From positions 62,001 through 126,000 of the forward strand of contig JAXHVN010000050.1 of NCBI GenBank assembly GCA_034189165.1: a DNA stretch of 64,000 nt, read 5' to 3'. Position 1 is the stretch's first letter. Every line of letters begins with the position of its first letter. Both the position numbers and the translations under genes were made by a program. The DNA comes from JAASSS01 sp021767745 (GTDB lineage Bacteria > Pseudomonadota > Gammaproteobacteria > UBA5335). The notes below the pieces were generated by a model. The model worked only from the letters and a program-made list of their open reading frames with translations. It was not told the DNA's origin and made no database searches. Positions 52,720 through 61,581 of the stretch are shown here, piece after piece.

Positions 52720-53543
52720 GGCGCCGGTGCGGCGGTGCGCTCGATCGCTTCCAGCATCTGCCCGACGCCCGCCACGTCCGGCAGCCGGTAGTCCGCGAAG
52801 CTGGTGCGGTCGTTGTCCTCGCCGTCGGCGACGATCAGGCCAAGATCGGCCGGCCCGAGCGCGGCGAAGGCGTCCTCGTCGGTCAGGTCATCGCCGATGT
52901 ACAGCGCGATGTGCCCGTCCGGCAGCGGCAGCTCGCCGCGCAGATACTCGACCGCCCGGCCCTTGTGCCAGTCGAGCGCCGGACGGATCTCGATGATCTT
53001 CTTGCCATGGCTGGTTCGCAGCCGGGGCTCGGCGGCCGCGATCTGCTCGACGCAGCGGTGCACCCGCTCGCGTGCCTCCGGGGCGGCACGGTAGTGCACC
53101 GCGATCGCGTAGCGCTTGGGCTCGACCAGCACACCGTCGACCCCCGTCAGCGCCTGCATCAGCCGTTGGCGGGCCGTCGCCAGCGCCGGCAGGTAATCCT
53201 GGGCACGTTCCTCGTGGAAGCCGTCCGGGCCGCGGATCTCGAGGCCATGGCTGCCGGCATAGTACAGCTCGGGCAGGCCCACCTTCGCCTGCACGTCGGC
53301 GGTGTCGCGGCCGCTGATCACGGCGAGGCAGGCGCGCGATGCCAACGCCGCGATGCGCGCGCGCATCGCCTCGCCCAGCATCGCCTGGGCCGGATCGGCG
53401 CAGATCGGCGTGAGCGTGCCGTCATAGTCCAGGAAGATCGCCAGATGCTGCCCGGCCAATCGCGCGGTCAGGCGGTCGAGCTCGGCGAGGGCGTTGGGCA
53501 GCGTGTCGATGTGTCGCTCGGGGCGCGGGCTGGATGGCTTCAT
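52716..53543 (-). CDS. otsB: Trehalose-6-phosphate phosphatase
   Basis: OtsB removes phosphate from trehalose-6-phosphate. The 275-residue HAD-fold protein has the nucleophile motif DYDGTLTP (39-46), SGRD, SHGLEIRGPDG and GDDLTDEDAF, all characteristic of trehalose phosphatases. otsA, which makes the substrate, is not in the window. Coupling to a GH65 phosphorylase is unusual, since one would make trehalose and the other could break it down. Confidence 0.92.
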   Translation of the reverse strand: MKPSSPRPERHIDTLPNALAELDRLTARLAGQHLAIFLDYDGTLTPICADPAQAMLGEAMRARIAALASRACLAVISGRDTADVQAKVGLPELYYAGSHGLEIRGPDGFHEERAQDYLPALATARQRLMQALTGVDGVLVEPKRYAIAVHYRAAPEARERVHRCVEQIAAAEPRLRTSHGKKIIEIRPALDWHKGRAVEYLRGELPLPDGHIALYIGDDLTDEDAFAALGPADLGLIVADGEDNDRTSFADYRLPDVAGVGQMLEAIERTAAPAP

Positions 53544-53643
53544 GGCGGTGTCCCGGGTCGTTCCGTGTAGGGCCGCTGGAGGGGCCGGCCAGCACAGCCT
53601 CCGAGGATCGCGGCCAGTGTGCAAGCGAGGGCGAAGGGCGCCG

Positions 53644-54399
53644 CTAGCCTGCCGCCGGCGGCGGCAACAGCGCGTCCAGCGAGCGCACCAGCCGCGTGGC
53701 GCCGGCGGCGCGCAGCGCCTCGCCACCGGTGCCATCGCGGTCCACGCCGACGATGCAGCCGAAGCCGCCGGCGCGGGCCGCCTGCACGCCGGCGATCGCA
53801 TCCTCGATCACCGCCGCGTCCGCCGGGGCGATTCCGAGCGCGGTGGCGGCCGCCAGCAGCACATCGGGCGCGGGCTTGCCGGCCAGGTCGCGTTCCTGCG
53901 CCACGTTGCCGTCGATGCGGACGGCGAAGCGCGCCGCCAGCCCTGCCGCCTGCAGCACGCGGGGGGCGTTGCGGCTGGCAGAGATCACGGCCAGCCGCAG
54001 TCCCCGCGCGGCGGCGGCGTCGAGCAGGCGCAGGGCGTCGGGGTAGGGCGCGATGCCGCCCTCCAGCAGGCGCAGGAACAGCGCGTTCTTGCGCTTGGCC
54101 AGCGCGGCGAGGGTGCTTGCGCCGGCGGGATCGTGCGGCGTGCCGGCAGGCAGGTCGATGCCACGGGCCGCGAGAAAGTCGCGCAGGCCGGCCTCGCGGG
54201 GCTTGCCATCGACGTAGCGCCGGTAGTCGGCGTCGGCATCGAAGGGTACGAAGGTCCCGCCGCCCGCCGCAGCGGCCAGCACCTCGTCGAAGAGTGTCTT
54301 CCACGCTCGGGCGTGCAGGCCGGCGGTATCGGTCAACACGCCGTCCATGTCGCAGATCAGCCCGCGCAGGCGGGGGAGAACGGCAGAATCATCGTGCAT
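53644..54399 (-). CDS. HAD hydrolase, beta-phosphoglucomutase type
   Basis: The 251-residue protein has the HAD nucleophile motif DMDGVLTDT (17-25, with D17 and D19), a helical cap domain with DYRRYVDGKPREAGLRDFL as in beta-phosphoglucomutases, VISASRN, KPAPDVLLAAA and EDAIAGVQAA. Such enzymes turn beta-glucose-1-phosphate, the GH65 product, into glucose-6-phosphate. The ATG at 54399 was chosen over longer readings that are not family-like. A 100-base space separates it from otsB; I see no gene or terminator in it. Confidence 0.87.
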   Translation of the reverse strand: MHDDSAVLPRLRGLICDMDGVLTDTAGLHARAWKTLFDEVLAAAAGGGTFVPFDADADYRRYVDGKPREAGLRDFLAARGIDLPAGTPHDPAGASTLAALAKRKNALFLRLLEGGIAPYPDALRLLDAAAARGLRLAVISASRNAPRVLQAAGLAARFAVRIDGNVAQERDLAGKPAPDVLLAAATALGIAPADAAVIEDAIAGVQAARAGGFGCIVGVDRDGTGGEALRAAGATRLVRSLDALLPPPAAG

Positions 54400-54528
54400 C
54401 GGGGCGCTCCTGCACGGTGCGTAGGGGTCCGGCGGCGGCAGCACATGAGGCACTGCGCGGCTGCCGTTATACTGCCTGTCTGTCGACCACTCACATGCGC
54501 AATCATTCCGCACGATCCTGACGATCAG

Positions 54529-57500
54529 TTGACGGCGCTACGCGCCCGGTTCGCCACGGCGATGGCCGCTGACCGTGCTGACCTCGAGCGCCAGGCCGCC
54601 CGGATCGACAGGCGCCTGCAGCGCGGGCAGCCGGCGGACCGGGCGCTCGATGCCCTGTCGCGGGCGCTGGCTGCCAGCGCCGAGCGCACCAGCGCGCGGG
54701 CGGCGGCGCTGCCGGAGCCGGTGTATCCCGAGGCGCTGCCGGTCACGTCCCGACGCGCGGCGCTGCTCGAGGCGGTGCGTCGCCACCAGGTCGTGGTGGT
54801 CTGCGGCGCGACCGGGTCGGGCAAGACCACCCAGCTGCCGAAGATCGCGCTGGAGGCCGGCTGCGGGCGTCGTGGCTGGATCGGTCACACCCAGCCGCGG
54901 CGACTCGCCGCGCGCACCGTCGCCCGTCGCATCGCGGAGGAATTCGGCGAGCCGCTGGGGCAGGCGGTGGGCTACAAGGTGCGCTTCGACGAGCAGCTCT
55001 CGCCGGCGGGCTACATCAAGCTCATGACCGACGGCGTGCTGCTGGCGGAGATCCACCGCGACCCGCTGCTGTCGGCCTACGACGGGCTGATCGTCGACGA
55101 GGCACACGAGCGCAGCCTCAACATCGACTTTCTGCTTGGCTATCTCACCCGGCTGCTGCCGCGCCGGCCGGATCTGAAGCTGATCATCACCTCGGCGACG
55201 ATCGACCCCGAACGCTTCGCCGCCCATTTCGGCGGCGCGCCGATCCTGCAGGTCTCCGGCCGCACCTATCCGGTCACGGTCCGCTACCGCCCGCCGGAGG
55301 AGGGCGGCGAGGTGGACCTGCCCGCCGCCGTGGTGGCGGCCGTGCATGAGCTGGACCGGGAGGCGCCGGGCGATGTGCTGGTGTTCCTGCCGGGCGAGCG
55401 TGACATCCGCGAGGTGGCGCTGGCCCTGCGGCGCGAGGCGCTGCGCCACACCGAGGTGCTGCCGTTGTATGCCCGCCTCGCGGCGCGCGCGCAGAACCAG
55501 GTCTTCCAGCCCCACCGCGGGCGGCGCATCGTGCTGGCGACCAATGTGGCGGAAACCTCGCTGACGGTGCCGGGCATTCGCTACGTGATCGACAGCGGGC
55601 TGGCCCGGATCAGCCGCTACTCGCGGCGCTCGCGCATCACCCGCCTGCCGATCGAGCCGATCTCCCGCGCCAGCGCCGACCAGCGCGCCGGGCGCTGCGG
55701 CCGCACCGCGCCTGGCATCTGCATCCGCCTGTATTCGGAGGCGGACTCGCTCGCCCGGCCCGAATTCACCACGCCCGAAATCGCCCGCACCAACCTCGCC
55801 GCCGTGATCCTGCAGCTCAAGGCGCTCGGCGAGACGCAGCCGGAGCGGTTCCCCTTCATCGATCCGCCGCCACTGCGGGATCTGCGGGACGGCATCACCC
55901 AGCTGCAGGCGCTGGGCGCGCTGGACGGCGCCGAGGCGCTGACCCCACTCGGGCGCGACCTCGCCCGCCTGCCGCTCGATCCCGCCATCGGCCGGATGGT
56001 GCTGGCCGGAGCCGAGCACGGCTGCCTGCACGAGGTGTTGATCATCGCCGCGGCGCTGTCCATCCAGGATCCGCGGGAGCGGCCCGCCGAGCAGGCGCAG
56101 GCCGCCGACGCTGCCCACGCCCGGTTCGCCGTGCCCGAGTCGGACTTCCTTGGCTACCTGAAGCTCTGGGCGTGGTGCCGCAGCCAGCGGGGCAGCCGGC
56201 GCGAGTTCGAGCAGGCCTGTGAGCGCAACTTCCTCAGCCGAACGCGGCTGCGGGAGTGGCAGGAAGTGCATCGCGAACTGCTGAGCCTGGCGCACGAACT
56301 GCGCCTGCGGGTGAATCACTCACCGGCCGATCCGGCAAGCGTGCACCGCGCGCTGCTGACCGGGCTGCTCTGGCAGATCGGCGCCCGCCATCCCGAGCAG
56401 GGCTACACCGGCGTGCGCGGAGTGCGCTTCGAGCTGCATCCCGGCTCGGTGCTGGCACGCCGGCCGCCGAAGTGGGTGATGAGCGCCGAGCTGGTCGAGA
56501 CCCGACGACTGTTTGCGCGCATCAACGCGCCGGTCGAACCGGACTGGATCGAGCAGGCCGGGGCGGCGCTGCTGAAACGACGGATCTTCGAGCCGCACTG
56601 GGAGAAGCGCGCCGGCCGCATCGTGGCCTACGAGCAGACCTCGCTCTACGGGCTGATCCTCACGGCCCGGCGACGGGTCCATTACGGGGCCCTCGAGCCG
56701 GAGCACGCGCGCGAGCTGTTCATCCGTGCCGCCCTGGTCGCCGGGGACTACGACAGCCCGGGGGCGTTCCAGCGCCACAACCGCACGCTGCTCGAGGCGC
56801 TGCGCGAGGAGGAGGCCAAGCTGCGCCGGCCCGACCTCGTCGATGAGCAGGCGCTGTTCGACTTCTACGACGCCCGCATCCCGCCGCAGGTCTGCACGGC
56901 CCGGGCCTTCGAGCGCTGGCGCGAGGATGCCGAGCGGGCGCAACCGGCGCTACTGCGTCTGACGCGCGAGGCGCTGCTGGGCGAGCACGCCCTGGTCGCG
57001 ACCGAGCGCTTCCCACCCGAGCTGATCGTCGGCGAGCTGCGCCTGCCGCTGCGCTATCATTTCGCGCCGGGCGAGCCGGACGACGGCGTGACCGTGGCGC
57101 TGCCGCTCGCCCAGCTCAATCAGGTGCCTGCAGAAGCGTTCGACTGGCTCGTGCCCGGCCTGCTGGAGGCGCGCATCGAGGCGCTGCTGCGTGGCCTGCC
57201 CAAGGCGCTGCGACGCAACTTCGTGCCGGTGCCGAATTTTGCGCGGGCACTGGTGGAGGCCATCGGCTGGCAGCCGCAGGCGGACTTCTATGCCATCATC
57301 ACGCGGGAGCTGCAGCGGATGACCGGCGTGCTCGTGCCGGCGCAGGCGTGGTCGCCCGCGCAGGTGCCCGCCCATCTGCGGCTGCGGATCGAGGTCTGCG
57401 ACGCGGCCGGGCAGCAGGTGGCGGCCGGGCGGGCGCTGCCGGCGCTGCGCGAGCGGCTGGCGGGCCGGGCGCAGAGTGCCTTCGCGGCGCGGGTGGAAGT

Positions 57501-58362
57501 GGCGCCGGACGCGACCTGGCAGCAGCGAACGGTCGAGCGCTTCGATGTCGAGGCGCTGCCGGTCGGCGTGCAGCTGGCAAATCAGGGGCGCCCGCTCACG
57601 GCGTATCCGGCCTTCGCGGCCGGACCGGGCGAGGGGCAGGTGCAGCTCGCCTTGTTCGACACCCCCGATCGCGCCGAGGTGGCGCTACGCGGGGGTCTGG
57701 CCGTACTGGTGCAGAAGGCGATGCCCGACAAGCTGCGCTTCCTGCGGCGTGAGCTGCAGCAGCGCCAGGCGATGTGTCTGCACTACGCCCCGCTTGGTTC
57801 CTGTTCGTCGCTGCTCGCCGATATCGAGCAGGCGGCAATCGAGGCCGCGTTCCTGCAGGAGCCGCTGCCGCGCCGCCGGCAGGCGTTCGAGGCGCGCCTG
57901 ACGACAGGGCGGCCGCGGCTGCTGGTCGAGGCTGGCGCGCTGGCCGATCTCGCGCAGGCGGCCCTGGCGGAGTACCACGCCCTGCGTGGCCTCTGGTCGC
58001 GGCTGAGCGCGCCGGCCCTGGCGGGAGCCGTGGCCGATACGCAGCGGCAGATCGGGCGCCTGCTCGCGCCGGGCTTCGTCAGCCGCACGCCGCCGGCCTG
58101 GCGCGGACGCCTGCCGGTGTACGTGCAGGCGGCGCGGCTGCGCCTGGAGCAGATCGGCGGACGGGTCGCACGCGATGCGCAATGGCAGGAGGAGGTCCGG
58201 CAGTGGGAACAACGATGCGAGGCGGGGCGGGCGGAGCCCGGCGGCGAACTGCGCTGGTTGATCGAAGAGTATCGCGTGTCGCTGTTCGCCCAGCGGCTCG
58301 GCACGCGAGAGAAAATTTCCGCGCAGCGCCTGGGTCAGGCGCTGGCGCAGGAATCGATGTGA
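54529..58362 (+). CDS. hrpA: ATP-dependent RNA helicase HrpA
   Basis: HrpA is a DEAH-box helicase that rescues stalled ribosomes and acts in mRNA processing. From the TTG at 54529 the protein is 1277 residues, close to the 1300 of E. coli. It has Walker A GATGSGKT (93-100), DEAH (190-193), a SAT motif, the QRAGRCGR motif and the long DUF3418 C-terminal region. TTG gives LTALRARF, which aligns with the E. coli start; the first ATG (54562) would cut conserved residues. A TATACT -10-like element is at 54468. The open frame upstream is a codon-bias artefact. Confidence 0.93.
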   Translation: MTALRARFATAMAADRADLERQAARIDRRLQRGQPADRALDALSRALAASAERTSARAAALPEPVYPEALPVTSRRAALLEAVRRHQVVVVCGATGSGKTTQLPKIALEAGCGRRGWIGHTQPRRLAARTVARRIAEEFGEPLGQAVGYKVRFDEQLSPAGYIKLMTDGVLLAEIHRDPLLSAYDGLIVDEAHERSLNIDFLLGYLTRLLPRRPDLKLIITSATIDPERFAAHFGGAPILQVSGRTYPVTVRYRPPEEGGEVDLPAAVVAAVHELDREAPGDVLVFLPGERDIREVALALRREALRHTEVLPLYARLAARAQNQVFQPHRGRRIVLATNVAETSLTVPGIRYVIDSGLARISRYSRRSRITRLPIEPISRASADQRAGRCGRTAPGICIRLYSEADSLARPEFTTPEIARTNLAAVILQLKALGETQPERFPFIDPPPLRDLRDGITQLQALGALDGAEALTPLGRDLARLPLDPAIGRMVLAGAEHGCLHEVLIIAAALSIQDPRERPAEQAQAADAAHARFAVPESDFLGYLKLWAWCRSQRGSRREFEQACERNFLSRTRLREWQEVHRELLSLAHELRLRVNHSPADPASVHRALLTGLLWQIGARHPEQGYTGVRGVRFELHPGSVLARRPPKWVMSAELVETRRLFARINAPVEPDWIEQAGAALLKRRIFEPHWEKRAGRIVAYEQTSLYGLILTARRRVHYGALEPEHARELFIRAALVAGDYDSPGAFQRHNRTLLEALREEEAKLRRPDLVDEQALFDFYDARIPPQVCTARAFERWREDAERAQPALLRLTREALLGEHALVATERFPPELIVGELRLPLRYHFAPGEPDDGVTVALPLAQLNQVPAEAFDWLVPGLLEARIEALLRGLPKALRRNFVPVPNFARALVEAIGWQPQADFYAIITRELQRMTGVLVPAQAWSPAQVPAHLRLRIEVCDAAGQQVAAGRALPALRERLAGRAQSAFAARVEVAPDATWQQRTVERFDVEALPVGVQLANQGRPLTAYPAFAAGPGEGQVQLALFDTPDRAEVALRGGLAVLVQKAMPDKLRFLRRELQQRQAMCLHYAPLGSCSSLLADIEQAAIEAAFLQEPLPRRRQAFEARLTTGRPRLLVEAGALADLAQAALAEYHALRGLWSRLSAPALAGAVADTQRQIGRLLAPGFVSRTPPAWRGRLPVYVQAARLRLEQIGGRVARDAQWQEEVRQWEQRCEAGRAEPGGELRWLIEEYRVSLFAQRLGTREKISAQRLGQALAQESM

Positions 58363-58377
58363 GACCCTATGACAGGA

Positions 58378-58420
58378 CAGTGATGCAGATCACTGATTGT
58401 CAGGGAGAAGTTGACCCTGA
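58378..58420. other. Two tandem hairpins between hrpA and tRNA-Leu
   Basis: CAGTGA/TCACTG (58378-58383 and 58390-58395) and TCAGGG/CCCTGA (58400-58405 and 58415-58420) form two 6-bp stems in a row. They lie between the converging hrpA and tRNA-Leu genes. Neither has a T-tract on either strand, so they may serve as 3'-end processing or stability structures for one or both transcripts. Confidence 0.35.
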
Positions 58421-58438
58421 GAGCAGGCCCAAGAAGAA

Positions 58439-58525
58439 TGGTGCCGAGAAGAGGACTTGAACCTCCACGGGGTTTCCCCCACTAGCACCTGAAGCTAGCG
58501 CGTCTACCAATTCCGCCATCTCGGC
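58439..58525 (-). tRNA. tRNA-Leu (anticodon CAG)
   Basis: The minus strand gives an 87-nt class II tRNA with a long variable arm. The acceptor stem GCCGAGA pairs with TCTCGGC, the anticodon stem CTAGC/GCTAG encloses the loop TTCAGGT (anticodon CAG, reading CUG), the variable arm is GTGGGGGAAACCCCGT, and the T arm holds GGTTCAAGTCC. CCA is encoded at 58441-58439. CUG is the main leucine codon in this GC-rich genome, which makes this an important tRNA. It stands beside rnr as in Pseudomonas. Confidence 0.97.
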
Positions 58526-58555
58526 ACGGGGGCGGTGGCGCCCCGTGAGGTGCGA

Positions 58556-58584
58556 ACTTTACGAAGCGGCCGCCGCGGTGTCAA
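58556..58584 (-). promoter_or_regulatory. Promoter of tRNA-Leu
   Basis: On the minus strand a perfect -35 TTGACA (58584-58579) and a -10 TAAAGT (58561-58556) are 17 bases apart, the best spacing. The expected start is about 58549, some 24 bases before the tRNA, with a GC-rich region after the -10 as in stringently controlled stable-RNA promoters. It lies within 25 bases of the rnr ATG on the other strand. Confidence 0.8.
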
Positions 58585-58606
58585 CGCGGTCGAAAACCAG
58601 GGAGAG

Positions 58607-60886
58607 ATGTTGCACTACGCCGGCGAAATCGAACACGAGTGGCGGGACAAGGATCCGCAGCATGCGCGCGAGCGGCGCAAGTACGCGCACCCCGTGCCCA
58701 GTCGCGAATTCCTGCTGAGTTTCCTCGACCAGAAGGCCGAGCCGCTGACCGAGCAGGAGCTCGCCACGGCGCTGGATCTGGGTGAGGACCCTGCCCTGCT
58801 GGAGGGCCTGAACCGCCGCCTGGAGGCGATGCTGCGCGACGGCCAGCTGGTCTGCAATCGGCGCGGCGCCTATGGCCTGCCCGAACGGATGAACCTGGTG
58901 CGCGGCCTGGTGCTGGCGCATCGCGATGGCTTCGGCTTCCTGCGGCCGGACGACGGCGGCGAGGATGTCTTCCTGCCGCCGCGGCAGATGCGAGCGCTGC
59001 TGCACGGTGATCGCGCCCTGGTGCGTATCGTCGAGGTCGACCGGCGCAATCGCCGGGTGGGCTCGCTGCTGACGGTGCTCGAGCGCAACACGCAGCAGAT
59101 CGTCGGCCGCTTCGTGCAGGAGGGCGGTACCGGCTTCGTCGAACCGGACAACCGCCGCTTTCCGCAGGACGTCCTGGTGCCGCCCGGCAACGAGGGCGGG
59201 GCGCAGCCCGGCCAGATCGTGGTGGTCGATCTGATCGAGTACCCCTCGCCGCGCGCACGGGCGGTCGGCCGGGTGCGCGAGGTGCTCGGCGAGAAGATGG
59301 CGCCCGGCATGGAGATCGACGTCGCCATCCGCAGTCACGGCATCCCGCATGAGTGGTCCGACGAGGCGATGACGCAGGCAGAGGCCTACGGCAGCCGCGT
59401 GGCCCAGAGCGCCAAGCGGGAGCGCGAGGATCTGCGGGACGTGCCGCTGGTCACCATCGACGGCGAGGACGCCAAGGACTTCGACGACGCGGTGTTCTGC
59501 GAGCCCACGGCCGACGGCTGGCGGCTGCTGGTGGCCATTGCCGATGTCGCGCACTACGTGCGGCCGGCCGATCCGCTCGACGAGGAGGCGATCGAGCGCG
59601 GCACCTCGGTGTACTTCCCCGGCCGGGTGGTGCCCATGCTGCCCGAGGCGCTGTCCAACGGCCTGTGCTCGCTCAATCCGCGGGTCGATCGGCTCTGCAC
59701 CGTTGCCGCCCTGGACATCGGCCGTGACGGTGCCATCCGTCGGCACGGTTTCTTCCGCGGCGTGATTCGCTCGGCGGCGCGGCTGACGTACCGCGACGTG
59801 GCCCGCGCGGTGGTCGATCGCGACGCCGCCACGCGCCGGCGGGTGCAGCGGGTGTTGCCGCACCTGGAGGACCTCTACGCGCTGTTCAAGGCGCTGCACC
59901 GCGCGCGTGAGCGGCGCGGCGCGATCGATTTCGATACCACCGAGACGCGGATCGAGTTCGGCGAGGGGCGCAAGATCGAGCGGATCGTGCCGGTGGAGCG
60001 CACCGACGCCCATCGCCTGATCGAGGAATGCATGATCGCGGCCAATGTCGCCGCGGCCCGCTTCCTCACCGAGCACAGGATCCCGACGCTCTACCGGGTG
60101 CATGCGCCGCCGCCGGCGGATGATCTGGGCGCCGTCCGCGAGTTCCTGAAGGAATTCGGCCTCTCGCTCGGCGGAGGCGATGAGCCCTCGTCGGCCGACT
60201 ACGCGCAGCTGCTGCGCCAGCTCGCCGGGCGCGATGATCGCCATCTGATCGAGACGGTGCTGCTGCGCAGTCTGTCCCGCGCGGTCTACACGCCGGATAA
60301 CCATGGCCATTTCGGCCTGGGCCTCGAGGCCTATGCGCACTTCACCTCGCCGATCCGGCGCTACCCGGATCTGCTGGTGCATCGCGGCATCCACCACGTA
60401 CTGCAGGGCGGTACCGCGGAGGATTTCGCCTACCGGCCCGGCGACATGGTGCGGCTGGGAGACGAGTGCACCCAGGCCGAGCAGCGCGCCGACGAGGCGA
60501 CGCGCGACGTCGACGACTGGCTCAAGTGCGAGTTCATGCAGGACCGGGTGGGAGAGTGCTTCAGCGGGCGCATCACGGGCGTGACCGGCTTCGGCCTGTT
60601 CGTGGAGCTCGAGGAGAGCTTCGTCACCGGGCTGGTGCACGTCTCCTCGCTGGAGAACGACTACTACCACTTCGAGGCCGCCGCCCATCGCCTGGTCGGC
60701 GAGCGCAGCGGCCGCAGCTTCCGCCTGGGCGACCGGATGCACGTGCGCCTGGTGCGCGTCGACCTCGATGATCGCAAGATCGATTTCGAACCTGCGGCCG
60801 AGCCGGCCGCTTCGCCAGAGCCGGCCGCCGACTCCGATCCGCCGCGCCGCCGTTCCCGTCGTTCCAGCAAGAGGAAGAAAGGATGA
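58607..60886 (+). CDS. rnr: Ribonuclease R
   Basis: RNase R is a 3'-5' exoribonuclease that digests structured RNA, including rRNA in quality control. The 759-residue protein has an N-terminal winged-helix region (about 30-90), two cold-shock domains, the RNB catalytic domain with DGEDAKDFDDAV (285-296) holding the metal-binding aspartates, FTSPIRRYPDLLVHR, an S1 domain near the end (FSGRITGVTGFGLFVEL) and a basic tail. AGGGAG lies very close to the ATG (two bases between). The stop overlaps the next gene as ATGA. Confidence 0.95.
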   Translation: MLHYAGEIEHEWRDKDPQHARERRKYAHPVPSREFLLSFLDQKAEPLTEQELATALDLGEDPALLEGLNRRLEAMLRDGQLVCNRRGAYGLPERMNLVRGLVLAHRDGFGFLRPDDGGEDVFLPPRQMRALLHGDRALVRIVEVDRRNRRVGSLLTVLERNTQQIVGRFVQEGGTGFVEPDNRRFPQDVLVPPGNEGGAQPGQIVVVDLIEYPSPRARAVGRVREVLGEKMAPGMEIDVAIRSHGIPHEWSDEAMTQAEAYGSRVAQSAKREREDLRDVPLVTIDGEDAKDFDDAVFCEPTADGWRLLVAIADVAHYVRPADPLDEEAIERGTSVYFPGRVVPMLPEALSNGLCSLNPRVDRLCTVAALDIGRDGAIRRHGFFRGVIRSAARLTYRDVARAVVDRDAATRRRVQRVLPHLEDLYALFKALHRARERRGAIDFDTTETRIEFGEGRKIERIVPVERTDAHRLIEECMIAANVAAARFLTEHRIPTLYRVHAPPPADDLGAVREFLKEFGLSLGGGDEPSSADYAQLLRQLAGRDDRHLIETVLLRSLSRAVYTPDNHGHFGLGLEAYAHFTSPIRRYPDLLVHRGIHHVLQGGTAEDFAYRPGDMVRLGDECTQAEQRADEATRDVDDWLKCEFMQDRVGECFSGRITGVTGFGLFVELEESFVTGLVHVSSLENDYYHFEAAAHRLVGERSGRSFRLGDRMHVRLVRVDLDDRKIDFEPAAEPAASPEPAADSDPPRRRSRRSSKRKKG

Positions 60887-61575
60887 CCCTGTCCAGAACC
60901 CTGACCGTCACCATCGCCATCGCCCTGCTGGCGGGCTGCGCGGCGGACGATCCAAACCGACGTGCGAAGACCGGTGCTGCGATCGGCGCGGTGGTCGGTG
61001 GCATCGCCGGCAACCAGATCGACGACGAGGCCGGTACCTTCATCGGCGCCGCCGTGGGCGCGGTCGCCGGTGGCGCGGTCGGCAACTATATGGACAAGCA
61101 GAAGCGTGAGCTGGAGGAGGCGCTGTCGCAGGAGCGTTCGCAGAACGAGCTCGGCATCACCGAACTGCCCGATGGCAGCCTGAAGGTCGGCATCGCGAGC
61201 CAGGCCTCGTTCGACGTCGACAGTGCCCAGATCAAGCCGGCCTACTTCGACACCTACAGCCGCATTGCGCAGGTACTGCAGGACTACGGTTCCACCGTGG
61301 TGCACGTGGTCGGCCATACCGACAACACCGGCAGCGCCCAGTACAACCAGCAGCTGTCAGAGCGGCGTGCGGAGGCAGTGGCCGATCAGCTGATCCGCAG
61401 CGGGGTCGATCCGGCCCGACTGCGCTCGGAGGGCCGCGGCCTGCGAGAGCCGGTTGCCGACAATGCCACCGCCGCCGGGCGTGAGCGCAACCGCCGGGTC
61501 GACATCGTCATCAAGCCGATCGTGCAGGGTCAGGAACAGCGGGCGTACACGCCGCCGCCCTATCTCGGCCGCTGA
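60883..61575 (+). CDS. OmpA-type lipoprotein with glycine-zipper domain
   Basis: The 230-residue protein has a lipoprotein signal ending LLAGC (C19), a glycine-zipper segment (about 31-68, GAAIGAVVGGIAGN and GAAVGAVAGGAVGN) and an OmpA-type peptidoglycan-binding domain (from about residue 105) with GHTDNTG (144-150) and NQQLSERRAEAV. It resembles YiaD-type outer-membrane lipoproteins that tether the envelope. Its ATG overlaps the rnr stop, so an envelope protein is translationally coupled to RNase R. Confidence 0.92.
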   Translation: MTLSRTLTVTIAIALLAGCAADDPNRRAKTGAAIGAVVGGIAGNQIDDEAGTFIGAAVGAVAGGAVGNYMDKQKRELEEALSQERSQNELGITELPDGSLKVGIASQASFDVDSAQIKPAYFDTYSRIAQVLQDYGSTVVHVVGHTDNTGSAQYNQQLSERRAEAVADQLIRSGVDPARLRSEGRGLREPVADNATAAGRERNRRVDIVIKPIVQGQEQRAYTPPPYLGR

Positions 61576-61581
61576 GCCGGG

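Noticed and set aside
53494..54528. An open frame that would extend HrpA by about 345 residues upstream
   Set aside because: It runs antisense to the HAD and otsB genes, has low-complexity composition, and HrpA homologues begin at the region of the TTG at 54529.
58559..60742. A 727-codon minus-strand frame opposite rnr
   Set aside because: It is an antisense shadow of rnr; composition is biased and no domain is visible.
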